Positions 1 to 6,431 of a stretch of DNA of 8,533 nucleotides are shown one piece after another (position 1 is the stretch's first letter; every line of letters starts with the position of its first letter). The notes beneath the pieces are model-generated. The model was not told the DNA's origin. It saw nothing but the letters and a program-made list of their open reading frames with translations, and made no database searches. The stretch covers positions 1 through 8,533 of the forward strand of contig JBGGMV010000083.1 in the NCBI GenBank assembly GCA_041287865.1. The letters are read 5' to 3'. Made by a program: the position numbers and the translations under genes. This DNA is from JAPWJZ01 sp041287865 (lineage in GTDB: Bacteria > Pseudomonadota > Alphaproteobacteria > Micavibrionales > UBA2020).

Positions 1-1
1 A

Positions 2-583
2 CGGCAGTTTGTGCGTACCGGCGGAAAATGGTGCGAGCGTTTCGTCGGCTACGATATGCACCGCAAAGAAATGTTCTTTACCCTGAAGCCCCATGACGGC
101 GCAGGTTTGCCCGCGGCAACGCTGGACGAGGGCATCGTGGAACGTTGCGAAGCTGCGGTCGACATCGTCGGCCATATCGCTGCGCGGCTGAAGCAGCATG
201 GCGGCGCCGCGCTGGCAATCGATTACGGCTATTTGCTGCCTGTGATGAAGGATACGCTTCAGGGTTATCGCAAGCACAGGTTCTCGCATGTGCTGTCGCA
301 CCCGGGCGCGCAGGATATCACGGCGGACGTCGATTTTTCAGCGCTGGCCGCCGCTGCCCGCGCATCGGACATCACGGTGCATGGGCCGGTTTCGCAAGGC
401 GCTTTCCTGACAACGCTCGGCATTTCGCAGCGTGCGCAGAAACTGTCGGAAAAAGCAACGATGAAACAGCGAGAGACGATTGCGCTGGCCATCCGCCGCC
501 TGACGGCGGTATCGGACATGGGGCAGCGGTTCAAGGTTATCTGTTTTTCGCATGGCAACCTCAAACCGGCGGGGTTCACATGA
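2..583 (+). CDS. midA: MidA-family SAM-dependent methyltransferase, C-terminal part (5' end outside window)
   Basis: The last 193 residues are visible, in frame from base 2, so the true start lies upstream. The protein belongs to the MidA/NDUFAF7 group of class I methyltransferases. The mitochondrial member methylates an arginine of a complex I subunit; the bacterial substrate is less certain. Visible family marks are the strand and loop ALAIDYGY (about visible residues 71-78), the following DTLQGYRKHRF, the AHVDF-like segment ADVDFSAL, GPVSQGAFLTTLGI, and the ending RLT...MGQRFKVICF...GF. The N-terminal SAM-binding glycine loop is not in the window. The TGA stop overlaps the pgeF start as ATGA (580-583), so the two are translationally coupled. 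The midA-pgeF pairing is common in alphaproteobacteria. Confidence in the family is high; confidence in the substrate is low. Confidence 0.9.
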   Translation, partial: RQFVRTGGKWCERFVGYDMHRKEMFFTLKPHDGAGLPAATLDEGIVERCEAAVDIVGHIAARLKQHGGAALAIDYGYLLPVMKDTLQGYRKHRFSHVLSHPGAQDITADVDFSALAAAARASDITVHGPVSQGAFLTTLGISQRAQKLSEKATMKQRETIALAIRRLTAVSDMGQRFKVICFSHGNLKPAGFT

Positions 584-1344
584 AATTCCTGACAACCGAC
601 ATCGAGAAGCTGAAATACACCCGTCACGGGTTTTTTATGCGCCTTGGCGGCACAAGCACGGGGTTGTATGACTCGCTCAACTGCGCTTTCAGCTCGAACG
701 ACAAAGCCGACAACGTGCGTGCCAACCGCGCAATGGTAGCAGAAGCGCTCGACCTTGAACCAAATAGTGTCCTGACGTTGAAGCAGATCCATAGCGCGAA
801 AGTCGTCAAAGTGGACAAACCCTGGACGCGTGAACAATCGCCCGAGGCCGATGCGATGGTGACCGACCAGCGCGGCATCGGCCTTGGCGTGCTGACGGCG
901 GATTGCGCGCCTGTGCTCTTTGCGGCCAAGAAAGGCCGCGTGGTGGGCGCAGCGCATGCGGGCTGGAAGGGTGCGGTCAGCGGCGTGCTGGAGAAAACCG
1001 TGGAAGCCATGGGTGATTTTGGCGTTGCGCCAGAAAACATTGTCGCTGCCATCGGCCCCTGTATCGGGCCGCAATCCTACGAAGTAAGCGAGGGGTTTGA
1101 AAAACCCTTTCTTGCGCAAAATGCGGGCAATGAAAAATTCTTCCGCAAAGGCAAGCCGGGGCATCTGGTCTTCGACCTGCCGGGCTATGTCACGCAGCAG
1201 TTGAAAAACGCGGGTGTCGCCGCGATTTATGACATGCGGCAGGATACGCTGGCCAACGAAGGTGTCTTCTTCAGCTACCGCCGCACGACGCAACGCAAGG
1301 AAGAAGATTACGGCCGCCAGATTTCGGTGATCGCCATCACATGA
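580..1344 (+). CDS. pgeF: PgeF / YfiH laccase-domain protein (peptidoglycan editing factor)
   Basis: This is a 254-residue protein of normal length for the PgeF/YfiH (multicopper polyphenol oxidoreductase-like, DUF152) family. Bacterial members act on misincorporated muropeptide precursors (L-Ser in place of L-Ala), and other members are reported as purine nucleoside phosphorylase/deaminases. The metal-site residues are present: His71 in KQIHSAKV, Cys109 in LTADCAPVL and His126 in AAHAGWKG. GPCIGP (159-164) and the C-terminal FFSYRR (230-235) and GRQISVI follow. I chose ATG 580 because it overlaps the midA stop and because the homologous region begins there. A longer in-frame extension upstream to 145 would run through midA and is not credible. 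The stop overlaps the next gene's start as ATGA (1341-1344). Confidence 0.93.
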   Translation: MKFLTTDIEKLKYTRHGFFMRLGGTSTGLYDSLNCAFSSNDKADNVRANRAMVAEALDLEPNSVLTLKQIHSAKVVKVDKPWTREQSPEADAMVTDQRGIGLGVLTADCAPVLFAAKKGRVVGAAHAGWKGAVSGVLEKTVEAMGDFGVAPENIVAAIGPCIGPQSYEVSEGFEKPFLAQNAGNEKFFRKGKPGHLVFDLPGYVTQQLKNAGVAAIYDMRQDTLANEGVFFSYRRTTQRKEEDYGRQISVIAIT

Positions 1345-2081
1345 AGAAAATTATCCGCGATATCGCCGTTATCGCCCTTCTTTTTGCGCTTGTGCTGGGC
1401 GTGCCGTTGCTTTGGGAAGAATTTTCAGACCCGGAGCCGGTGGCGCAAGCCACAAAAATCGCGCCTGCGACGCCGGAAGTCACGGCAACCAGGACGCCGC
1501 CTATGCCCGAGCCTTATGACGCAGGCGGATCGGACATGCTGATCGAAAGCGCGCGCGGCTCCGTAGATAACGCCCCCGACGCGCGGGAGCCGGAATTCGT
1601 TTCGTCCGGGGAAATAGATTGCAGCCTTACCGGATCACGCAGCTATTCGTCCAGCACCAGCGACGTGCTTAACAGTTCGGGCGACAGTTTTATCATTGGC
1701 GGCGCCGAGGATAAGGGCGGCGCACCTGCCGCTTCCAGCATCGACGGTGGCGGCGGTACGGATACGCTCGATATGCGCGGCATGGGTACGCTCACGATCG
1801 ATGGCGACAAGATGAAAAACATAGAAATTATCAAGGTTCGTAACGGCGTGCCCAATGTTTTGGTCGTGCTGCCCCGCGGCCTTGCGGCGGCTTCCGGGCG
1901 GCACATCGTGATTGACGGCGATACCAGCGACGAAGTCGTGCTGGCGTCCTGCCTTGAATGGCGCGACCCCGTGCCGGTGACGGTGGGCGACGTGAACTAT
2001 ATGCGCTACGATGCAACGGACTCCGGCGGCCTTCAGGCCTCGGTCAGCGTTTCGGAAGAAATGCGCGCGGAAAAGCGTTAG
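1341..2081 (+). CDS. Membrane-anchored protein with an RTX-adhesin-like beta module
   Basis: The protein has 246 residues. Residues 8-25 form one hydrophobic segment after MKKIIR, which reads as an uncleaved signal anchor; no lipobox is seen. A proline- and alanine-rich linker (about 30-60) follows. Residues about 115-240 resemble the repeat unit found near the C-termini of type I-secreted RTX adhesins: SIDGGGGTDTLDM (133-145), MKNIEIIKVRNG (158-169), then IVIDGDTSDEVVLAS (189-203), a Trp, and V(T/N)Y...L.ASV. In the adhesins this unit reads roughly as DGGxGxDTL, then xNIExI, then IDGDxGDxVxL. Only one unit is present, and there is no C-terminal secretion region. The start overlaps the pgeF stop, so it looks co-transcribed. 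The stop overlaps the stop of the facing gene by four bases (2078-2081), with no terminator between them. The fold match is from memory and the function is unknown. Confidence 0.7.
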   Translation: MKKIIRDIAVIALLFALVLGVPLLWEEFSDPEPVAQATKIAPATPEVTATRTPPMPEPYDAGGSDMLIESARGSVDNAPDAREPEFVSSGEIDCSLTGSRSYSSSTSDVLNSSGDSFIIGGAEDKGGAPAASSIDGGGGTDTLDMRGMGTLTIDGDKMKNIEIIKVRNGVPNVLVVLPRGLAAASGRHIVIDGDTSDEVVLASCLEWRDPVPVTVGDVNYMRYDATDSGGLQASVSVSEEMRAEKR

Positions 2082-2668
2082 CCGTTATCCGGTTGGCGCA
2101 GCTGGATCTTTGCAGCCGGCGCAATCTTCTGGCCGATCACGGCGGCGGTGCTGCTGGCGGCCTTCATCGCGGTGACTTTATCGGCATAGTTCAGCGCCGT
2201 TTCGGCCAGTTCGCGCAGCGATTTTTTGTATTCGGTTGCTTCATTATCGCCGTAATAGCTGTTTCTGAAATGGTCGCGCGTAATGGTTTCGGTGCGCCTT
2301 GCGAGCGCCAGCGTGGCGTCGGCCAGTTTTTCGGCGGCGTTTTCGGGCAGGTAGGGCAGGCTGTCGGGCTCCAGCAGGCGGTTGAAGATCGCGTTGGTAT
2401 AGCCCTTGGTGTTCGAGGCATGAGCGCGTCGCGTGTCGTTTACGATAGCTTCCTGCGAAGCGGGCGGCGCAAAGCTGTTCAGCAGCTCGATCCCCTTGTT
2501 GAAAAGCATCGCCGCGACCGCTTCTTTTTCATCGGTCGATTGCGCCTTGTAGCGGAGCAGCGCGGAATAGCGCGTCAGCAGCAGCAGTGGCGCGGCATCG
2601 GTCTTGATCGCCTTCTCGGCGGCCGTGTTGAATTCGGTCGTCAGCTCGGTGAAAGTGTCGCGCAGCAT
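2078..2668 (-). CDS. Paralogue P9 of an unrecognised helical family, divergent from the ankyrin gene
   Basis: The protein has 196 residues from ATG 2668. An ATG at 2680 would add four residues, but it has no Shine-Dalgarno sequence and leaves only a leader of about 7 bases. ATG 2668 has GGAG six bases upstream. Family blocks are TEFNTAAEKA (11-20), TRYSALLRYKAQSTDEK (32-48), LPYLPENAAEKLADA (104-118), ETALNYADK (156-164) and the tail IGQKIAPAAKIQLR (178-191), five residues from the end. This tail departs from the consensus, with Ala-Lys in place of Lys-Arg. No signal peptide or membrane segment is seen, and I know of no function. It is the only copy separated from the array, lying beyond the ankyrin gene with its own promoter (2694-2722). 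Its last four bases overlap the end of the facing RTX-like gene. Confidence 0.85.
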   Translation of the reverse strand: MLRDTFTELTTEFNTAAEKAIKTDAAPLLLLTRYSALLRYKAQSTDEKEAVAAMLFNKGIELLNSFAPPASQEAIVNDTRRAHASNTKGYTNAIFNRLLEPDSLPYLPENAAEKLADATLALARRTETITRDHFRNSYYGDNEATEYKKSLRELAETALNYADKVTAMKAASSTAAVIGQKIAPAAKIQLRQPDNG

Positions 2669-2693
2669 TCGGTGCTCCATGGGGTAGGTGCTT

Positions 2694-2722
2694 GTTTTAC
2701 ACAGACATTTTCCCTATGTCAA
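2694..2722 (-). promoter_or_regulatory. Sigma-70-type promoter for P9
   Basis: Read on the minus strand, -35 TTGACA (2722-2717), a 17-base spacer and -10 TAAAAC (2699-2694). The -35 is a perfect consensus; the -10 has TA and AA but lacks the final T. A start near 2687 would put the SD-supported ATG 2668 about 19 bases downstream. The -35 is followed by TA, as in the other promoters of this block. Confidence 0.65.
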
Positions 2723-2737
2723 AGCCCCTTATATTAA

Positions 2738-2766
2738 TTGACATAATGCATATCCGGAGCTACCAT
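2738..2766 (+). promoter_or_regulatory. Sigma-70-type promoter for the ankyrin gene
   Basis: TTGACA (2738-2743), a 17-base spacer and TACCAT (2761-2766). The -35 is perfect and is followed by TAAT; the -10 keeps TA and the final T. It points away from the P9 promoter, with 15 bases between the two -35 boxes, so a single regulator could control both. A direct repeat ATCCGG (2752-2757 and 2765-2770) overlaps the spacer and the -10 and could be an operator, although this is speculative. Confidence 0.6.
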
Positions 2767-2786
2767 CCGGCTTAAGAGGTATCCCG

Positions 2787-3569
2787 ATGGGCATGGAACT
2801 TGAAGACGATGCAGAAGAAAGAAAACTGGCGGGCCAGCGCGCCGCCCATTTCTACGACCTCATCCTGCACCGCCACAGCAAAGCCGTGGCCGAAACGATA
2901 AAAAACTTCCCCGATTGCGTGCACTGGAGATACCCAGATGACCTGACGCCGCTGATCTGCGCAGTGCGGCAGGGGCATAATGAAATCGCCGAGATGCTGT
3001 TGAAAGCCGGCGCGCCCGTTAAGGATTGCACCCAGACCGGCTGGACGGCCTTTATTTACGCCGGCCGCGATAACAATCCCGGCGCCTTTGACCTGCTGCT
3101 GAAACATGGCGCTAGCGTGCTGGAACGCGCAACCAATGGCGACACGGCGCTCACGCAGGCGCTCGAGGGCAAGCACAGTTTCGCGGCGCTGCGGCTGATC
3201 GAGCTGGGCGCCGATATTGAAGCCAAGAACCTATGGTCGTGCTTTACGCCTTTGATCGATGCCGCCTGGAGCGGTGATGCCGCTGTCTGCGCGGCGCTCA
3301 TTCGCGCAGGTGCGAACCTTGACGCCGTGGAAGGGCAGGGCATGAATGCGCTGCAGCTCGCGCGCCTTTCGGCAAGGCCCGATTTCAATACCGACAACCA
3401 GAAATGGCTAGATACCCTTGCCGTGCTGGAACCCGCCTATGAAGCCAAGGCCGAACGCGAGCGTCTCGCGCTGCGCGAAAAGCTGGGCAATGAAATGGAG
3501 CAGGGCACGGCGCAGCCGGTGACTGTCGGCCATACGCTTAAACTGAAGCCCCGCGTGCCTAGTCTTTAG
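2787..3569 (+). CDS. Ankyrin-repeat protein with a paralogue-like C-terminal tail
   Basis: The protein has 260 residues; ATG 2787 has AAGAGG seven bases upstream. Ankyrin repeats run from about 51 to 200: DLTPLICAVRQGHNEIAEML (52-71), a second at 84-116 with GWTAFIYA and LLLKHGAS, a third at 118-149 with GDTALTQAL and LIELGADI, a fourth at 150-183 with FTPLIDAAWSGD and LIRAGANLD, and a partial fifth at about 185-195. Residues 18-50 may be a degenerate capping repeat. A charged helical stretch follows (207-240). The end, QPVTVGHTLKLK (243-254), resembles the tail shared by the nine flanking paralogues, closest to QPVTTSRPIQLK of P2. There is no signal peptide, so it is probably cytosolic or exported by a C-terminal signal; ankyrin repeats bind protein partners. 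The last 11 bases overlap the end of P8 on the opposite strand. The partner is unknown. Confidence 0.88.
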   Translation: MGMELEDDAEERKLAGQRAAHFYDLILHRHSKAVAETIKNFPDCVHWRYPDDLTPLICAVRQGHNEIAEMLLKAGAPVKDCTQTGWTAFIYAGRDNNPGAFDLLLKHGASVLERATNGDTALTQALEGKHSFAALRLIELGADIEAKNLWSCFTPLIDAAWSGDAAVCAALIRAGANLDAVEGQGMNALQLARLSARPDFNTDNQKWLDTLAVLEPAYEAKAERERLALREKLGNEMEQGTAQPVTVGHTLKLKPRVPSL

Positions 3570-4077
3570 GCTTGAGCACGATGCGCTTGGCGGGCGTGAT
3601 GTTTTTGCCGGTGGCCAGGATATCGTTATGTTCCTTGGCGATATCCCTGATCTTTTCTGCGTATTCCACACACAGCGCGGCATAGCGCGTCAGTTTCTGG
3701 CCGTCGATGCCGCCGCCTGATTTCTCGGCGCTGCGGATAAAGTCGAAGCCGACCTTCGCCAGCGTCTCGGCCGCGCGGTTGGGCAGGAAGGGCGCGCTGT
3801 CCGGCTTCGCCAGCCGTGTCAGCAGCGCCGCGGCAGCGTCATAATCGCTATCCGTCAGGTAGCCCCGGTAAGAGTCATCCGCGCGCGCCGAGAGGAATTT
3901 GATGCCGCAGTCGAACATCGCCGCCGTCAGTTCTTCCTTTTGCTGGGCGTCAGTGGCCTTGAAATTCAGCAGCAGGGAATATTTTGCCAGCAAGAGGCCG
4001 CTGCTCGCGTCTTTCTTCAGGAAAGCGCTGGCGGTTTCGTTGAAATCGTCCGTGATGCTGGGCTGTTGCGGCTGCAT
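3559..4077 (-). CDS. Paralogue P8 of an unrecognised helical family
   Basis: At 172 residues this is the shortest member. Blocks are DDFNETASAFL (10-20), AKYSLLLNFKATDAQQK (31-47), MFDCGIKFL (54-62), APFLPNRAAETLAK (95-108), YAALCVEYAEK (132-142) and the tail TGKNITPAKRIVLK (156-169), only three residues from the end. ATG 4077 lies 13 bases after the P7 stop and has only a weak purine-rich ribosome site (GAAAAG), so it is probably translated from the P6-P8 transcript. It shares the opening MQP and the phrase LFDCG/MFDCG with P7, suggesting that the two are a relatively close duplicate pair. The 3' end overlaps the facing ankyrin gene by 11 bases. No signal peptide or catalytic motif is visible, and the function is unknown. 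Confidence 0.86.
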   Translation of the reverse strand: MQPQQPSITDDFNETASAFLKKDASSGLLLAKYSLLLNFKATDAQQKEELTAAMFDCGIKFLSARADDSYRGYLTDSDYDAAAALLTRLAKPDSAPFLPNRAAETLAKVGFDFIRSAEKSGGGIDGQKLTRYAALCVEYAEKIRDIAKEHNDILATGKNITPAKRIVLKPKD

Positions 4078-4090
4078 TTCATCTTTTCTT

Positions 4091-4690
4091 TCAGAGTGGC
4101 GGGCCGCCGTCGTTCTGGGGGCTTTTCAGCATAATGCGGCGCGCGGTGGTGATATCCTGCGTGGTGGTGACATCGGCCTTCTTGCCGCCGACGGCGGTTT
4201 CCTTGAAGGTGTCGGCATATTTCAGCGCCTGTTCGGCCAGCGTGACCAGCGCGTCGCGGTAACCCTCGAATTCATAGCTGTGCGACGAACCTTGCTCCAG
4301 CGTCTCGGCTTTCTTGACAAGGCGCAGCGCCACGTCGCCCAGCGCGAGGGGGGCCTTTTCGGGAACGGCGCGCGCGCTGTCGGCCTCGGCCAGCTTGTCG
4401 AAAATGGCGGTGGTGTTCTCGAGTGTCTTGCGGCACTGCTGGCGGCCCGAGGACATGTTGGGCGCGCCGCGGCTGGCGGCGGCGACGCTTTCCATCAGTT
4501 TCAGCCCGCAATCGAACAGCTGCGCGGCCAGCACCTCGCGCTCGTCGTTGTTCTGCGCCTTGTACTTGGCGAGCGCGGAATATTTGGCGAGCAGCATGGC
4601 AACGGGGCGGTCTTCCGGGTCTTTCAGGAAGGCTTTGGCCGAAGCGTTGAAATCGGCGGAGAGCTCGGGAAAATTGTTGTCGGGCTGCAT
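4091..4690 (-). CDS. Paralogue P7 of an unrecognised helical family
   Basis: The protein has 199 residues from ATG 4690, which has AAGGAA (4702-4697) about six bases upstream. A GTG at 4705 overlapping the P6 stop as GTGA would add five residues, but it would place that SD inside the coding region, so ATG 4690 is preferred. Blocks are ADFNASAKAFL (12-22), AKYSALAKYKAQNNDER (35-51), LFDCGLKLM (58-66), VPEKAPLALGDVALRL (109-124), LAEQALKYADTFKE (151-164) and the tail TTQDITTARRIMLK (176-189). An insert of about 15 residues around 72-90 (Ser, Arg and Gly rich, one Cys) explains the extra length compared with P8. This is the longest copy. It is soluble by appearance and its function is unknown. 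Confidence 0.85.
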   Translation of the reverse strand: MQPDNNFPELSADFNASAKAFLKDPEDRPVAMLLAKYSALAKYKAQNNDEREVLAAQLFDCGLKLMESVAAASRGAPNMSSGRQQCRKTLENTTAIFDKLAEADSARAVPEKAPLALGDVALRLVKKAETLEQGSSHSYEFEGYRDALVTLAEQALKYADTFKETAVGGKKADVTTTQDITTARRIMLKSPQNDGGPPL

Positions 4691-4701
4691 GTCGGTTTCC
4701 T

Positions 4702-5262
4702 TCACGGTTGAGGGCCGCCTTCGTTGGCGGCCTTCAGGGTGATGCGTTTTGCGGGGGAGATGTTTTTGGATGTTTTCACGTCCACCTCGCGCGCGGTAAT
4801 CTCCGCCTGAAATGCCTCGGCGGTCGAGAGCGCGAAACCGGCGAAGCGAGTCAGCTTGTGGTAATAATCCGAACGGTTTTTATAAGGGATGCTGTCGTTG
4901 TCTTCCATTCTCTTGGCCTGATCGAGCAGGTCGATCGACAGGTCCGCCAGCGATTGAGCGGTTTTGTCGCCGATGCGCTTCAGGGTTTCGGGCGCCTTCA
5001 GCGCAGCCGACAGCCGTTGCAGGTTGGCTTCGGATTCAGGCGAGATCCAGGTCAGGTCGGGCTTGGTGTATTTTTTCAGGTAGTCCTCGAAACATGTGCA
5101 GAGGGTTTTCACCACATCTGCTTTTTGCTCCTCGGTCGTGGCCTTGAATTTCAGCAGGGCGGTATAGCGCGTCACCAGCCATGCGGCATCCGGCTCCATC
5201 CGCAGGAAGTCGCGCGCGGATTGGTTGAAAGCAGCGGAAAGCTCTTCGTAACTGCCGGCCAT
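4702..5262 (-). CDS. Paralogue P6 of an unrecognised helical family, first gene of the second operon
   Basis: The protein has 186 residues. ATG 5262 is preceded by GGAG at five bases and lies about 20 bases from the expected start of the promoter at 5289-5317. Blocks are AAFNQSARDFL (10-20), TRYTALLKFKATTEEQK (31-47), IGDKTAQSLADLSIDLLDQ (97-115), FAGFALSTAEAFQ (140-152) and the tail TSKNISPAKRITLK (164-177), which is close to the family consensus. Two nearby cysteines (55 and 57) have no pattern shared with the other copies. It is followed by P7 after 11 bases and then P8, probably as one transcript. The presence of its own promoter after an 81-base gap behind P5 makes it the head of a second transcription unit, though read-through from P5 is possible because no terminator is seen. 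Confidence 0.87.
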   Translation of the reverse strand: MAGSYEELSAAFNQSARDFLRMEPDAAWLVTRYTALLKFKATTEEQKADVVKTLCTCFEDYLKKYTKPDLTWISPESEANLQRLSAALKAPETLKRIGDKTAQSLADLSIDLLDQAKRMEDNDSIPYKNRSDYYHKLTRFAGFALSTAEAFQAEITAREVDVKTSKNISPAKRITLKAANEGGPQP

Positions 5263-5288
5263 GGTGTCTCCAAAAATGCGAATGGATA

Positions 5289-5317
5289 AACCTAGCGGGC
5301 GATGGCCCTTATGTCAA
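5289..5317 (-). promoter_or_regulatory. Sigma-70-type promoter for P6-P8
   Basis: On the minus strand, TTGACA (5317-5312), a 17-base spacer and TAGGTT (5294-5289). The -35 is perfect and followed by TAAGGG; the -10 keeps TA and the final T. The spacer holds a short inverted repeat, GGGC-catc-GCCC (5297-5308), which could be an operator or be chance. It lies in the 85-base gap between P5 and P6 (5263-5347), which otherwise contains only the P6 leader. Confidence 0.65.
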
Positions 5318-5347
5318 AATCAATATGGATATGTGTTTATGGTAAAA

Positions 5348-5881
5348 TTATTGCGCTGCAGCAGGCTTTTTGAGCGTAATCTGCTTGGGCACGGCGATGT
5401 GCTGCGGCGTGGGGTTCTCAAGATTGCGCTTGCTGATCGTCGCCGCGAACTTGTCCGCATAGGACAAAAGGAGACCAGAAAAAACGTCGTAAGTGTGACG
5501 CTCCGTATGCATCAGTTTGCTTCCGTTTCTGAGGTCGAGCACGTCAAGCGCAATATCAGCCAGCGCACGCGGCGCTTTTTCGGGCATGACGCATGCCGCC
5601 TCGGGGGCCGCAAGCGCGTCAAGCACCGTAGAGTATTGCTCCATGAAGGAGTCGGTCAGGCCGTCGGTTGCGGTGTCAGGAGTGAGGCACCCCAGCCGCT
5701 TCAACGTTGTTTCCAGCAGTTTGGTGACAAGCCAGTGCTTGTTGTCTTCTGTCTCGGTGCAATGGCGCAGAAGAATGTTGAAGCGCAAGGTTAGCGTGGC
5801 AGCAGACGTGGCGCCTGTCATCCATCCTTCGGCCGCCGTGTTGAATTCAGAAGAAAGCTGTTCGAATGATTTTTCAGCCAT
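5348..5881 (-). CDS. Paralogue P5 of an unrecognised helical family, last gene of the five-gene operon
   Basis: The protein has 177 residues. ATG 5881 overlaps the P4 stop by eight bases (ATGGCTGA), which implies translational coupling; no strong SD is seen. Blocks are SFEQLSSEFNTAAEGW (5-20), TLRFNILLRH (31-40), a more divergent middle with LLETTLKRLGCL (55-66), VMPEKAPRALADIALDVLD (98-116), LLLSYADKFAA (137-147) and the tail TPQHIAVPKQITLK (158-171). This tail has Lys-Gln in place of Lys-Arg, so it is one of the divergent tails. The segment between 66 and 85 differs from the other copies in length and sequence. Its TAA is followed by 85 non-coding bases with no U-tract hairpin. No signal peptide or enzyme motif is visible, and the function is unknown. 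Confidence 0.85.
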   Translation of the reverse strand: MAEKSFEQLSSEFNTAAEGWMTGATSAATLTLRFNILLRHCTETEDNKHWLVTKLLETTLKRLGCLTPDTATDGLTDSFMEQYSTVLDALAAPEAACVMPEKAPRALADIALDVLDLRNGSKLMHTERHTYDVFSGLLLSYADKFAATISKRNLENPTPQHIAVPKQITLKKPAAAQ

Positions 5882-6431
5882 TGGCGGGCGCTTTCAGCTC
5901 TATCCGCTTGGCAGGCGAGATATCCTGCGATGTCTGGACTTGCGGGTTGGTTTCCATTTTCAGGGCTTCGAAGCGTTCGGCGTATTCCATCGCTTTGCGC
6001 GCGAAATCGGCAAAGGTCTTCTTGTTGTCATCGCTGCGATCAGAATCCTCGGTATCGTCGAGCACCATCAGCGCAAGGTTCGTCAGGTCGCGCGCGGCAT
6101 AGGCGGGGGCGTAGGTGCGGTTTTCCGCGCTCAGGATGTGCTCGAAGGGCTCTGTTACAATAGTGGCATAGATGTCGTTCAGGCTGCTTTTGGCCTCGAG
6201 ATCCACGACTGTCTTCATGGCTTCCATCGTCGCATAGAACAGTTTGTGCGTCAGTTCGCGCTTCTGCTCGTCGGTTTCAGCCCTGTGCTTCATCAGCAAG
6301 TCGTAGCGGGTCATGATCAGTTCGGCCGGGCTTTCTTCCTGCGCCCAGTTGCTTGCGGCTTTATTGAAATCCCGTTGCAGTTCCGCAAAGGATTTGTCAG
6401 GAAGGTCAATATTGGCTGTGCGCTTAGCCAT
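5874..6431 (-). CDS. Paralogue P4 of an unrecognised helical family
   Basis: The protein has 185 residues from ATG 6431. This start overlaps the P3 stop by eight bases (ATGGCTAA), the same arrangement as the P4/P5 junction, and has GGAG nine bases upstream. ATG 6437 (two residues longer) has that GGAG only three bases away, so it is less likely but not excluded. Blocks are SFAELQRDFNKAASNW (14-29), TRYDLLMKHRAETDEQK (41-57), LFYATMEAM (64-72), YAARDLTNLALMVLDDTE (111-128), ARKAMEYAERFEAL (144-157) and the tail TSQDISPAKRIELK (167-180). An acidic linker (about 125-137, Asp and Glu rich) precedes the last helix. The N-terminal extension is about eight residues longer than in P5. It is soluble by appearance and its function is unknown. 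Confidence 0.85.
   Translation of the reverse strand: MAKRTANIDLPDKSFAELQRDFNKAASNWAQEESPAELIMTRYDLLMKHRAETDEQKRELTHKLFYATMEAMKTVVDLEAKSSLNDIYATIVTEPFEHILSAENRTYAPAYAARDLTNLALMVLDDTEDSDRSDDNKKTFADFARKAMEYAERFEALKMETNPQVQTSQDISPAKRIELKAPANG

Noticed and set aside
1091..1113. AGGGGTTT-ga-AAAACCC followed by T-rich bases, resembling an intrinsic terminator
   Set aside because: It lies in the middle of pgeF, codes for conserved-looking protein and has a short interrupted T-run, so it is probably chance.
265..1293. Long open frame on the minus strand across midA and pgeF
   Set aside because: It is antisense to two genes with clear family motifs, and its translation is rich in Arg, His and Cys with no recognisable domain, as expected of a shadow frame in GC-rich DNA.
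3543..3576. Inverted repeat CTGAAGCC / GGCTTGAG between the ankyrin gene and P8, a possible bidirectional terminator
   Set aside because: The eight-base arms contain a mismatch, the loop is 18 bases and no T-tract follows on either strand. The similarity is explained by both genes coding Leu-Lys-Pro in their tails.
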